The notes under the pieces were generated by a model that was given only the letters and a program-made list of their open reading frames with translations, was not told where the DNA came from and made no database searches. A program made the position numbers and the translations under genes. Positions 1 through 8,992 of a stretch of DNA of 64,000 nucleotides are shown piece after piece. The first letter of the stretch is position 1; every line of letters starts with the position of its first letter. Source of the DNA: Leptospiraceae bacterium (GTDB taxonomy: Bacteria; Spirochaetota; Leptospiria; Leptospirales; Leptospiraceae); NCBI GenBank assembly GCA_024233865.1, contig JACKPA010000001.1, positions 682,001-746,000 on the forward strand, given 5' to 3'.

Positions 1-1716
1 AAAAACAACATCATTGGTCAAATTTTTGATTGCCTTATAACCTTCAGGACATTTGGTAAGTAAATCATCCCAATCTTGGTAAGGTCCGAGTAGGGTTGTT
101 TTTGACGCGACGGAAGACCCAAAGCCGGAAATATTTCTCAAAGCCAGATCACCCATACTATTGATTGGCAGAGGATACGGTAATCCGTATATGGCTCTGC
201 TCACATGTCCGCAAATTACCACGTCAATGGGTTGATTAAACAGGCTAACTTTTATCTTTGTTTCTGGCATTTTGACTGTGATAGGATAACTACCAAGTTG
301 CCTACCCCAAAGATAACCGGCTTCTCTCTTTTCAAAAATAACGCTTTTTAGGACTGAACCAACCGGAAAAACAAGTTTTAGCATTGGCTCATCAATTTCT
401 TTTCTGATTTTGTCTTTGTAGTATACAAACTTATTTTCCAGAATTTTCTTATTCCTTTGTCCCTTTACTAAAGAACTTAATTTGGAACGTTCATGGACAA
501 CTACTTGCCGAATATTTATTCTTCTTAAAAGCAATCCTTCATCCAAAAGAGAGAGGAGAAATTCATAGTTTTTCTGGAATGTTTGCGAAGTCTCCGCAGC
601 AAGTCCATGAATAAAATTTAATCCTGGTAAAAGCTTGGGAATACCCTTTACTCTAGTTTTTCCATATTTGTTAATCAGCCTAATAGCGGTTTTTGCCTCT
701 TCTACATTGCACTTTAAATCATTTGCTTGGATCACCGCATCGTCTACAGATTCAATTCCCATCGCTGCTGTATCACCTTCCGTATTAAATTCTGTAATGA
801 TTTTTATAATTTCCTCCGATTCATTGGGAAAAGTTGCAATTAATCCGGGATTAATATTGTCCAAATGTAAGAGTTTTAAATCAGGAGCAACTTCTCGAAT
901 TCCCGAATATAACCTGTAAAGATTTTGGGGGATTGGACGTGGAAATGAATTTTTAAAATCATCCATATTCGGAAGGTATGTCATTAAATCTGCCTGTCTA
1001 CCCAATCGAAAATATCTATTACTTAATTTATAAAGCTTTTCTATTTCTCCTAAAATTCCATCCAAACTCCTAAAAACGGGTCTGCCATAAAAAGCTTCCG
1101 AACAGAAAGAACAAAAAACGTTGCGAGTGCATCCACGATAGGTTTCTATCTCCAAAATCAAGTAAGGAAAATTCGGATGTTTTTCTGTTATAAATGCTCC
1201 GAAAACAGCATACTCATCTAATTCTTTGTATGTCCTTTTTTGGGTTAGACTTATGGATTCCAATTCAGTTCTGGCTTTGTGGGGAGAAACGTCTGCCAAA
1301 AGACTGGCATAAACTTCCAAATCACCTCTGATTAAAATCCCGCCTCGTAGAGCAATTTCATCCCGAATGGTATTGGAAGCAGATCGTACAGGTCCACCGA
1401 TGAGAGTTAAACAGCTTCTTTTTTTATTTTTGAGTGAATCAAGGAATTTTAGAATTTCAGCAACAGAGCCTATTTTTCCACCTAGATACCTTCCAGGAAC
1501 CGTTGTTCCAGCCACCAAATATATGTAATCATATTCCCAATCAAGTTGAAAATTGTTTTCCCTCCATTTATCGATTGTAAGATAATCAATATTTTCTTCC
1601 GATATGCCGGCTTTTACCAAAGCTCCGGCTATATAGCGAATGTATGGAGAAAGGTATGGAGGAACTCCAAAACAAGCTGGTTCATCAACGTAAAAATCAA
1701 GTATTAAAAACTTCAT
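1..1716 (-). CDS. B12-binding/radical SAM protein, COG1031-like (partial, runs off window)
   Basis: The gene starts at the ATG complementary to 1714-1716 and stays open to base 1, so about 572 residues are visible and the C-terminus is missing. The N-terminal ~190 residues read like a cobalamin-binding-type Rossmann region, followed by a radical SAM cluster with Cys spacing C-x5-C-x2-C (codons around 1102-1131) rather than the canonical C-x3-C-x2-C. The visible end, with a Cys-Pro-Glu-Gly-Tyr stretch, looks like the approach to a helix-hairpin-helix tail, as in COG1031 proteins; that family name is from memory. The start lies one base after the stop of the upstream lipoprotein gene, so they are probably co-transcribed. 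Substrate and reaction are unknown. Confidence 0.75.
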   Translation of the reverse strand, partial: MKFLILDFYVDEPACFGVPPYLSPYIRYIAGALVKAGISEENIDYLTIDKWRENNFQLDWEYDYIYLVAGTTVPGRYLGGKIGSVAEILKFLDSLKNKKRSCLTLIGGPVRSASNTIRDEIALRGGILIRGDLEVYASLLADVSPHKARTELESISLTQKRTYKELDEYAVFGAFITEKHPNFPYLILEIETYRGCTRNVFCSFCSEAFYGRPVFRSLDGILGEIEKLYKLSNRYFRLGRQADLMTYLPNMDDFKNSFPRPIPQNLYRLYSGIREVAPDLKLLHLDNINPGLIATFPNESEEIIKIITEFNTEGDTAAMGIESVDDAVIQANDLKCNVEEAKTAIRLINKYGKTRVKGIPKLLPGLNFIHGLAAETSQTFQKNYEFLLSLLDEGLLLRRINIRQVVVHERSKLSSLVKGQRNKKILENKFVYYKDKIRKEIDEPMLKLVFPVGSVLKSVIFEKREAGYLWGRQLGSYPITVKMPETKIKVSLFNQPIDVVICGHVSRAIYGLPYPLPINSMGDLALRNISGFGSSVASKTTLLGPYQDWDDLLTKCPEGYKAIKNLTNDVVF

Positions 1717-1717
1717 T

Positions 1718-2269
1718 TTATTTCTGATTCTTTTTGTTTTTAAACAAATTCACAACCCTTTTCTCTTTGATTGGTACATTAAAATTTCCCAATATCGTAT
1801 CAAATTCAATTTTTCCTTCCAGCAACAAATTCATTTCTCCTTTGTTTAGCATAGATTTAACCAACTCTTTTAGGAGCTTTACAAATCCGTTTTCTTTGTT
1901 CTGCTCCAAAACGGTAATAAGGGTCACCGGAATGATTTTGGTTTCATGAGGTTTTAACTTGTGTTTTATTTCCGATTTTGTATATGCAAGTTTCAGGAGT
2001 TCGTTGGTTGAACTGATTTCCGATACGTTAAAGTCAAACTTTTCAATTGTGACTTCTATATCATTTGTATTGATCACTTCCAGATTAGCAAGAAACTCCA
2101 TCTTAGGAACCGGAGGTAATAACATCATTCTAAATTTTGTAACTTCTAGGGTTTTTAAATTCACTTCGCATTTTTTAAGAGCATCAATTTTTTTTTGAAA
2201 AGGATTGCAATGAGTAAACGAAAGAAGTGATAAAAGGATAATAGTAGGCATTTTAAAAACAAGTCTCAT
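1718..2269 (-). CDS. LEA14-like (WHy-type) lipoprotein
   Basis: This encodes 183 residues with a basic N-terminus, a hydrophobic stretch and a lipobox ending SFTHC near residue 21, so it is probably a lipid-anchored envelope protein. The mature part alternates beta-type segments with a central motif (leaving N-x-N-D and I-x-V-T-I-E patterns) typical of LEA14/WHy domains, in which a conserved Asn precedes a small beta sandwich. An alternative start is the Met at residue 7. It sits 13 bases downstream of the sensor gene and one base upstream of the radical SAM gene, within a four-gene minus-strand run. Function is unknown; the LEA14 match is a by-eye judgement. Confidence 0.6.
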   Translation of the reverse strand: MRLVFKMPTIILLSLLSFTHCNPFQKKIDALKKCEVNLKTLEVTKFRMMLLPPVPKMEFLANLEVINTNDIEVTIEKFDFNVSEISSTNELLKLAYTKSEIKHKLKPHETKIIPVTLITVLEQNKENGFVKLLKELVKSMLNKGEMNLLLEGKIEFDTILGNFNVPIKEKRVVNLFKNKKNQK

Positions 2270-2282
2270 AGAATATTTCCTT

Positions 2283-4271
2283 TTATTTTTTTAGAGGTAG
2301 CTTACTTTTTACTTTAGAAAAAACTGCTTTGATGTCGATTTTTGAGTATTTGGAAGTTAGTTCTTTGATTTTTTCCAGATTGATTTGTTGTGGTTTGACA
2401 ACTTTATCGGTTTTTTCTACGGGCAAAAAAGCGTCTATTTGAATGTCCAACCAAAGATATTTTTTCCTTATCAAATTCATTGTGATTTTTCCACCAATGA
2501 GTCGAAGCAGCTCCTGCACAATTTGCCATTTAATGGAACTCGCACTAGAATCATTTATATTGGTGGAGAATTCTTTATAGATGTTATGAGTTATCTGGAT
2601 GTTTCTGTGAAACATCATAAACCGCAAATGGATTTTATTTTTAAGGTCTGATGTAATCATCAAATCGTTGGTTTCAAAATTTACAAACGCCGGATATTCC
2701 AAAAGATTTACGATCAACATTTTTATGTATTCGGGGTTGCTGTATATCCGAAATTTGTCGTCGATTTTGATCGTATAGGTTATTTTAAAGCTTATAAGTA
2801 TTTGTTTTACAAATTCTATAAACAAAATATCTTGTTTGTCCGTTAGGTCTTCTATGAGCTTTAATTGCGTTAGTCTTATTGTGTCTTCAGCATCTGACTT
2901 TATTTCAGTCTGTATGAAATACATACTTTCAACAAATCCTGGTTCAAGCTCTACTTTAGCCTGGTTTTCTTTCTGAATTAAGGGTTCGATCAAATTCCTA
3001 AATTCCTGCAGATTGGGAGATAGCAAGCTATCAAGCAAGGGATAAATGTTTTCTTTTAATTGAGATTTTTTGTTAATCGCCTTAAACTTATTTCTGATAA
3101 GAATCAACTCTATCAAGTTTTTCCCGCGAATAACAAACGTCGTGGCAAAAATGATAACCGGAACTGCATAAGGTAAAGAAGACGTTCCGGATAGAATACC
3201 ATATTGGAGTAAAATTTCCTTGAAAATCGTATAAACAAAGTAGACATTTGTACCAAGTAACAAAACAGAGTTAAGTTTAGTATAGTCATTCTTTAATAAC
3301 AACGAACTGTATATGGCAAGAGGAATTAAATGAAGTGCCCATATACTCCAGAAATTATCCCAAAAAACCGGATTCCGAAAAAACAACAAAACGGCACAAG
3401 CTAAGACACAAAGGATTAAGTAGGCAAGTTTGAATTTTAGAATTGTAATTTTTAAAAACTTTTCTACAAAGTTTATATAAAACCAGGGCATTATAAACAA
3501 AACAAAAAATCCCAAATAGCTAAACACTAAGAAACTATCGTAAATTCTGAATCTTATTTCATTGTCCGTAAAATGATAAATGGAATAGAGAAGTATGAAT
3601 CCTGCAAAAAATAGTATTTCTTGTTTGTTACTTACCGTATAATAAATAAAAAACAAGATGCTTAAAGCCAAAAACAGGCTAGTTAAAATAAGTTGGGGGT
3701 AGTATTTTTGAATACTATAATCTACGACAGACTTGGGAGAGGAAATGACAATCGGTCCTGTAATTATTTCCGATTTATGGAACAAAGAAGATGTAATTTT
3801 AATGGCAATGGAATTTTCTCCGTTGCGTATCAAATCTGGTGGGATGTTGTAAATACGCTCTATCCCTATAGCACTTTCACTCTGACCTGCTTCTGTATTT
3901 TTACCATTGCTTCCTATTAATACTCCATTAAAAAAGACTTCGTCTTTTTCATATACTTTTCCCAAATAAAGAGCGATATTGGTTTGAATGGAATATATAT
4001 CCAAATCAACCGTTTTTCGTAACCAAAAAACTCCCCTATAACCCTTGATGATCGAACGCAATTTATTTGGAATTTCAATGGTTTTCCACTTGGAATCGTT
4101 ATAGTTCTTGGTGGAATATTCCGGTTTGTCATCCATCTGTATTGCCCATTCATTATTGGTCAGGTCTATAATGGGGTCTTTAAAAGCAGTAGAGTCACTG
4201 CAATTTTTACAAAAAACCAAAACAAGGATAAAAATTAATGCTATATTGTTTTTATTTTTTAATATATTCAT
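2283..4271 (-). CDS. 7TM sensor protein with degenerate histidine-kinase ATPase domain
   Basis: I place the start at the ATG at 4271 (662 aa), because the open frame upstream overlaps the preceding gene and the Met here begins a lipoprotein-type signal ending FCKNC. Domains in order are a jelly-roll carbohydrate-binding-like domain (about residues 30-170, with GVFWLRK and a flexible N-G-x-x-I-G segment), seven hydrophobic helices (about 190-390, 7TMR-DISM type), and a C-terminal segment in the position of a HATPase. That segment lacks recognisable N, G1 and G2 boxes, keeping only a QEL-LIGGKI-like helix. It is probably not a kinase. It follows the intact paralogue by 7 bases and may act as its partner; this is inference. 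Confidence 0.75.
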   Translation of the reverse strand: MNILKNKNNIALIFILVLVFCKNCSDSTAFKDPIIDLTNNEWAIQMDDKPEYSTKNYNDSKWKTIEIPNKLRSIIKGYRGVFWLRKTVDLDIYSIQTNIALYLGKVYEKDEVFFNGVLIGSNGKNTEAGQSESAIGIERIYNIPPDLIRNGENSIAIKITSSLFHKSEIITGPIVISSPKSVVDYSIQKYYPQLILTSLFLALSILFFIYYTVSNKQEILFFAGFILLYSIYHFTDNEIRFRIYDSFLVFSYLGFFVLFIMPWFYINFVEKFLKITILKFKLAYLILCVLACAVLLFFRNPVFWDNFWSIWALHLIPLAIYSSLLLKNDYTKLNSVLLLGTNVYFVYTIFKEILLQYGILSGTSSLPYAVPVIIFATTFVIRGKNLIELILIRNKFKAINKKSQLKENIYPLLDSLLSPNLQEFRNLIEPLIQKENQAKVELEPGFVESMYFIQTEIKSDAEDTIRLTQLKLIEDLTDKQDILFIEFVKQILISFKITYTIKIDDKFRIYSNPEYIKMLIVNLLEYPAFVNFETNDLMITSDLKNKIHLRFMMFHRNIQITHNIYKEFSTNINDSSASSIKWQIVQELLRLIGGKITMNLIRKKYLWLDIQIDAFLPVEKTDKVVKPQQINLEKIKELTSKYSKIDIKAVFSKVKSKLPLKK

Positions 4272-4278
4272 TGGTGTG

Positions 4279-6150
4279 TTATGTAGGAATAGTAATGGTG
4301 ATTTTTGTTCCAAAGCCCGGTTGGCTAAACAAGTCCAACTTCCCTTTAAGAAGACTAACAATCTTGTTTACAAGTGTTAAGCCTATTCCTGGTCTAGGGT
4401 TGTTTAACTGACTTCCTTCTGGAATAATGGATACAAATTTTTGAAAAATACTTTCTTGTGATTGTTTGGGAATTCCGTATCCCTCGTCTGATACAGCAAT
4501 AGTGAGCATGTTGCCTTCTATAGCTGCTGAAATTTGGATCCTTGATTGCTTACCGGAATAGAGATAGGCATTTTCTATTATATGATACAAGAGTAAATAA
4601 AAAAGGAGTTTTGAGTTAGTTACTTCCAAACTTGATGAGAGAATTACAACTTCTTTGTTTTTCCTCTTTTCTTGGAGGTTGTTTTCTACATCCTGAATAA
4701 CTTCATCTACAAACTCTTTTAACAAGAATTTTTCCGGATCGATGCTCATACTTTTGTGTTCTATATCCCAAAGAGCTTTTCCACATAAAATAATTGATTC
4801 CAAAGAATTAATATCATTGTTGATTTGTGCAAGGGTTTTTGTATCCGGTGTTTGATTTATGGAATTTTCGATCAAATTTCCCATACTATCTATATGCTTT
4901 TTTGTAATAGACTCTAATCCTAGTATAAAACCTTCCTGCAATGCATCTTGCTGCAAAGTCTCTTTTTTTTGAATTGTGGAAACTTGTGACTTATTCAAAA
5001 AATTAGAATTCAATTGGACGGACGTGAAAAAAAGGAAAAATACAGAGCCAAATAAGGCAGTTGTGCTGTGATAATCAATGCCTTTAAAAAACAAAAAAAT
5101 ATCCAAAATAAAAAAAGGAAGTAAAGTGAGCAAACCGATCAAAATATATTTTGTGTACATCAGGTTTTTTTTAGCACGATACACAATTAAAGATACAGAG
5201 ACAAAAAACGGAAAAACGAGAAGTCTCGTGTTTAGTTTTTCTGCGAGGTTAAAATGGTAAGGAGTTTTTAAAAAAAGAATCCCTACAAAAAAAAGCAATA
5301 TTATAATTTCATAGGCGTAAGTATAAAGTCGTCTTTTGTAACTTAAATAAACGATTAAAAAGTTTATAAACAGCACCGGCAACACAATGTAGAGCAAAAG
5401 AGCGTATTTTTGAGTAGAAAGAGGGTTTTTGAAAGAAAAGATATCACTACTCATCAATTCGTAAAAAGAAAAGAAAATGCAAAAGAGAACAAAAAAAAGT
5501 ATCTCTAAGTTAAACGGCTTCAAAAAGCAATCTGTTATAAAGTATATACCAATGGTCAGTATTATAATACCGGAAAGAACGACCATTGCTTTGGGGCTGA
5601 TATTTTGAAATAAAAAGTTAGATTCGTCTTGTAATGCCGGCACAATTTGAAAACCGGAGGTGTTTGTATGAAAATATACCCGAAGAGCCAAAACATTTAC
5701 TCCTGGTTGGAAAAAGTGCATAGGAATAGGGAATGCTTGAGGTGCTTGTTTATTATCACTTTGCTTTCTTAAATCTATAGGAGGAGTTAAGAGTTTGTCG
5801 TTTAGGTAAATTTCAGTGCTTCCATTGTAGCTTCCCAAGTTCAATGCAACCGAATGTTGGGAAAATTTCATTTTGTCACGCAAATAAATACGGCATCTAT
5901 ACCAATAATAACCAGAAACTTTTGTACCTTGGTTTACTGCAATGTCCGGCATTTTTTTGATAGCCCAATCTCCGTCCTCATAAGTACTATTTTTCCAATT
6001 CGGATTGTCTCCTTTTGCAAACCTCCAATTGGATTCCAATTCAACATTGCCTCTAGACAAATCTATAAAAGAATAACACCTATCAGCAAATAGCCCCTGG
6101 GAAAAAAGGCATAATAAAATCAAAATACCATTTTTGAATAAACCAAACAT
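4279..6150 (-). CDS. 7TM (7TMR-DISM-type) sensor histidine kinase
   Basis: The 623-aa product has a cleavable signal peptide (ends near FADRC), a jelly-roll ligand-binding-like domain (about 30-170), seven transmembrane helices (about 185-385) and a cytoplasmic ATPase module. The ATPase motifs are clear: an N-box-like HIIENAYLYS, a G1 box DEGYGIP, an F box FQKF and a G2 box GIGLTLV. The dimerisation helix has a candidate His in TKKHID but no standard HE motif, so the phosphoacceptor is uncertain. 7TMR-DISM proteins generally sense extracellular small molecules. It is the first gene of the run 6150 to 1, next to a paralogue with a decayed catalytic domain. No response regulator gene is adjacent. 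Confidence 0.82.
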   Translation of the reverse strand: MFGLFKNGILILLCLFSQGLFADRCYSFIDLSRGNVELESNWRFAKGDNPNWKNSTYEDGDWAIKKMPDIAVNQGTKVSGYYWYRCRIYLRDKMKFSQHSVALNLGSYNGSTEIYLNDKLLTPPIDLRKQSDNKQAPQAFPIPMHFFQPGVNVLALRVYFHTNTSGFQIVPALQDESNFLFQNISPKAMVVLSGIIILTIGIYFITDCFLKPFNLEILFFVLFCIFFSFYELMSSDIFSFKNPLSTQKYALLLYIVLPVLFINFLIVYLSYKRRLYTYAYEIIILLFFVGILFLKTPYHFNLAEKLNTRLLVFPFFVSVSLIVYRAKKNLMYTKYILIGLLTLLPFFILDIFLFFKGIDYHSTTALFGSVFFLFFTSVQLNSNFLNKSQVSTIQKKETLQQDALQEGFILGLESITKKHIDSMGNLIENSINQTPDTKTLAQINNDINSLESIILCGKALWDIEHKSMSIDPEKFLLKEFVDEVIQDVENNLQEKRKNKEVVILSSSLEVTNSKLLFYLLLYHIIENAYLYSGKQSRIQISAAIEGNMLTIAVSDEGYGIPKQSQESIFQKFVSIIPEGSQLNNPRPGIGLTLVNKIVSLLKGKLDLFSQPGFGTKITITIPT

Positions 6151-6300
6151 ATAAACCTTTTAAACCCAAAAAAAGGTATGTCAACCATTTTATTGAGATT
6201 AACCAGTCATTAGGCAAATTCTGAGGAAATTGTATTGACACTTATACCATGGAAAATCTAATGAATGTGAAATATTCAAAATCACACTGGTTAAAGGACA

Positions 6301-7107
6301 TTGAAAAATTACAAACTAATAGATACGCATTGCCATCTTGACATTATTGAGGAGCAAGGATTATCCATTCCTGAATCTATCCAAAAAGCAAAAGAAGCCG
6401 GATTAGAAAAAATGGTTCAAATTGGCATCAATTATGAAACTTCCGTTCTGGCAAAAGACCTTAGCCACCAATACGCAAAAGAGGATGTTTATTATACAAT
6501 AGGCTGCCATCCGGTTTATGATATTCAAGAAGATGAAAGCAATAAAATACTTGGTATGATTGAAAAAAACGTGGATGATCCCCGGTTAGTCGGAGTGGGA
6601 GAGATCGGTTTGGACTACTACCACAAAAAGAGCAGTCCAAAGTCTCAAATGGAAACCTTTCATAAATTCCTGGATATTTCCGTAACGCACAAACTACCGG
6701 TGATTATTCATTCTCGTGATGCAGAAGAAGATACCTTCCAAGCTCTAAGCGAATACAAAGGAAAAGCTTTTGGAGTTATTCACTGCTTTACTTACAACCA
6801 AGAGTATGCACACAAATTTATGGAACTTGGTTATTATATCTCTTTTTCTGGAATAGTGTCCTTTAAGAATGCAACCGACATTCACAAAGCAGCAAGCAGT
6901 TTACCTTTAGAATCGGTTTTAATAGAAACGGATTCTCCTTTTTTGACTCCACCTCCTTTTAGGGGAAAACGAAACGATCCATCTAATCTAAAGTATATTT
7001 TGGAACGAATGTTTTCTTTGCGAGACGAAACCAACATAGAGGTAGAAAATAAAATTTTTGAAAACAGTATAAAATTTATCCAAAGAAAGGCATATTACAC
7101 ATGTTAG
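6301..7107 (+). CDS. tatD: TatD family metal-dependent DNase
   Basis: This is a 268-aa TIM-barrel hydrolase, the usual length for TatD. Metal-binding motifs are all present: HxH at residues 10 and 12 (DTHCHLD), Glu near 101 (GEIGLDY), His near 137 (IIHSRD), His near 161 (IHCFTYN) and Asp near 210 (ETDSPF). TatD proteins are Mg-dependent 3-to-5 exonucleases/DNases in the cytoplasm. The start is the TTG at 6301, because an in-frame TAA lies at 6292-6294 and no ATG precedes the first motif; an AAAGGA lies only two bases upstream, unusually close. Its last seven bases overlap serS, so the two are translationally coupled. Confidence 0.93.
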   Translation: MKNYKLIDTHCHLDIIEEQGLSIPESIQKAKEAGLEKMVQIGINYETSVLAKDLSHQYAKEDVYYTIGCHPVYDIQEDESNKILGMIEKNVDDPRLVGVGEIGLDYYHKKSSPKSQMETFHKFLDISVTHKLPVIIHSRDAEEDTFQALSEYKGKAFGVIHCFTYNQEYAHKFMELGYYISFSGIVSFKNATDIHKAASSLPLESVLIETDSPFLTPPPFRGKRNDPSNLKYILERMFSLRDETNIEVENKIFENSIKFIQRKAYYTC

Positions 7108-8354
7108 ACATACAAAAAATCACGAACTCTCCTGATGAAATCAAAGAAATGCTAGACAAGCGAAATTTCAAAGACAACACTTTGATTGACAGGTTAAACG
7201 AAATCATCCAAAAAAAAAGAGAAATCCAAGTCGAGGTAGAAAATTTACGCTCAGAAAGAAATCAAGTTAGCAAAGAAATCGGTAGCATCAAATCAAAAGG
7301 AGGCGACATCACCGAATTATCCGCTTCCATGAAAGAAGTTGGTCAAAAGATCAAAGACTTGGAAACGAGCCTCGACGTGGAAACTTCCAAACTGAATGAA
7401 CTCAATCTGGGATTACCCAATCTCATTGATGAAAAAGTTCCTTATGGGAAATCCGCAGAAGATAACGTTTTTCTTCGAGAGTTTGGTTCCAAAAAGGAAT
7501 TTTCTTTTGAGCCAAAACCTCACTATGAAATCGGTGAGGGTTTAAAGATTTTGGATTTTGAAAGAGGAGTCAAGCTTGCCGGAGCAAGATTTTATACCTA
7601 TCGGGGAATTGCTTCCAAATTAGAGAGAGCACTTATGAATTTTATGTTAGATACCCATTCCAATGAGCATGGATACGAAGAAGTTTGGGTGCCTATTCTG
7701 GTAAATGATGATTGTATGCTAACAACAGGTCAGTTTCCCAAATTCCAAGACGAATACTACCGCTTGGACAAAGACGGTCTTAGCTTGATTCCTACAGCAG
7801 AAGTTCCTTTGACAAATCTTTACCAAAACGAGATTATCCCTGAAGACAAATTACCCATTTCCATTGTAGCCCATACACCATGTTTCCGACGTGAAGCAGG
7901 CTCTTATGGAAAAGACACTAGAGGGCTTGTGAGGGTTCACCAATTCCAAAAAGTTGAATTGGTCAAGTTTTCCAAACAGGAAGAATCCGAAGCCGAACAC
8001 CAAAAAATGCTCGAAAACGCCGAAAACATCCTAAAAAAGCTGGGTTTGCACTACCGAGTGATGCTTTTGTGTAGCGGTGATATGTCACATGCGTCTTCCA
8101 AAACCTACGATATAGAGGTATGGATGCCGGGTTTGGGACGTTATATGGAAATATCCTCTGTTTCCAACTTCAAAGACTTCCAAGCAAGAAGAGGTAAAAT
8201 TCGCTACAAGTCCAAACAAGGCAATCAGTTGGTACATACACTAAACGGTTCCGGTTTGGCTATCGGAAGAACTTTGGCAGCTGTGATTGAGAATTATCAG
8301 ACAGAAGACGGCAATTTTGAAATTCCAGAAGTTTTGAAAAAGTGGTTGAGGTAA
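7101..8354 (+). CDS. serS: Seryl-tRNA synthetase
   Basis: The product is a 417-aa class II aminoacyl-tRNA synthetase that charges tRNA-Ser in the cytoplasm. The N-terminal ~110 residues form the expected long antiparallel coiled coil that reaches the tRNA variable arm (rich in K/E with ERNQVSKEIG). The catalytic core shows motif 2 (FRREAGSYGKDTRG) followed by VHQFQKVE, and motif 3 (GSGLAIGRTLAAVIENYQ) near the C-terminus. Length is normal. The ATG overlaps the end of tatD by seven bases. I see no unusual residues and no T-box or other leader, as the gene has no upstream gap. Confidence 0.97.
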   Translation: MLDIQKITNSPDEIKEMLDKRNFKDNTLIDRLNEIIQKKREIQVEVENLRSERNQVSKEIGSIKSKGGDITELSASMKEVGQKIKDLETSLDVETSKLNELNLGLPNLIDEKVPYGKSAEDNVFLREFGSKKEFSFEPKPHYEIGEGLKILDFERGVKLAGARFYTYRGIASKLERALMNFMLDTHSNEHGYEEVWVPILVNDDCMLTTGQFPKFQDEYYRLDKDGLSLIPTAEVPLTNLYQNEIIPEDKLPISIVAHTPCFRREAGSYGKDTRGLVRVHQFQKVELVKFSKQEESEAEHQKMLENAENILKKLGLHYRVMLLCSGDMSHASSKTYDIEVWMPGLGRYMEISSVSNFKDFQARRGKIRYKSKQGNQLVHTLNGSGLAIGRTLAAVIENYQTEDGNFEIPEVLKKWLR

Positions 8355-8533
8355 AAAATAAGGTCATGGAGTAGTATATAAAAATTCTTACTATGCAGTG
8401 AGTGTAGAAACGGTTAAGATCGTAAAAGAAATGGAGAATGAGATGGAATGATAATATGAAAACATTAGATTTTACAAAGGAAGAAGCAATATTCAAAAAA
8501 TTATCAGATGAATTTAAAAACTTCAGAAACATC
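8355..8533. other. Gap between convergent genes with a possible decayed gene 5-prime end
   Basis: A short open frame at about 8456-8560 starts MKTLDFTKEEA and reads like a real protein N-terminus for ~35 residues, then runs antisense into the lipoprotein gene. This may be the remnant of a truncated gene, but there is nothing to identify it. No strong terminator hairpin is visible. Confidence 0.25.
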
Positions 8534-8920
8534 CTAACCAAAAGGGTGAGTAGAATGGCTAATCGGAATAAACCATCGAACCACATAAGCCAAAACAAAA
8601 ATCACCGGTGTAGCTGCCGTTTTGGGAATGGCAATCGTTTTTTCCAGCATTATGTTATTGCCGTTTCCACGTAAATAAAAGTAGTCTACCGCGTCCTCTC
8701 CGGAAGGATAAACGATCTCAATGCTACGAATACTTTGGTCTACGACACCGCACAAAAGGAGAGCTGCCAAGTGTATGGGCCAGATGACAAGGTTTACAGT
8801 TGCGGAATCCGGAACTGCGTTATCCCAGTATACTCTAGATACCCTTGGGTTGTGCAGGTAACCGCAGTTATAAAATAAAAAAACACTTAAAATTAAAGAT
8901 AAAATTTCGACACGAAACAT
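8534..8920 (-). CDS. Small lipoprotein of unknown function
   Basis: The 128-aa product has a short hydrophobic leader and a lipobox ending LFYNC at about residue 19, so it is a probable lipoprotein. The mature protein has two hydrophobic stretches (about residues 45-60 and 100-115), the first containing IWPIHLAALLLCG. This spacing recalls short YceK-like envelope lipoproteins, but the similarity is weak and I do not assign the family. A ribosome site (GGAAA) precedes the ATG. The gene is transcribed divergently from the glycosyltransferase at 8993, with about 70 bases between them. Confidence 0.65.
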   Translation of the reverse strand: MFRVEILSLILSVFLFYNCGYLHNPRVSRVYWDNAVPDSATVNLVIWPIHLAALLLCGVVDQSIRSIEIVYPSGEDAVDYFYLRGNGNNIMLEKTIAIPKTAATPVIFVLAYVVRWFIPISHSTHPFG

Positions 8921-8992
8921 AGTTTATTTCCTTTACAGATAGACAATTATAGAATTTTATTTAATGGTTGACTACAAGAAAAGGAAAACAGA

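Noticed and set aside
4272..4361. Upstream extension of the degenerate 7TM sensor gene to an ATG at 4361
   Set aside because: It overlaps the preceding kinase gene by 83 bases and gives a non-signal N-terminus, while the ATG at 4271 begins a clean lipoprotein-type signal.
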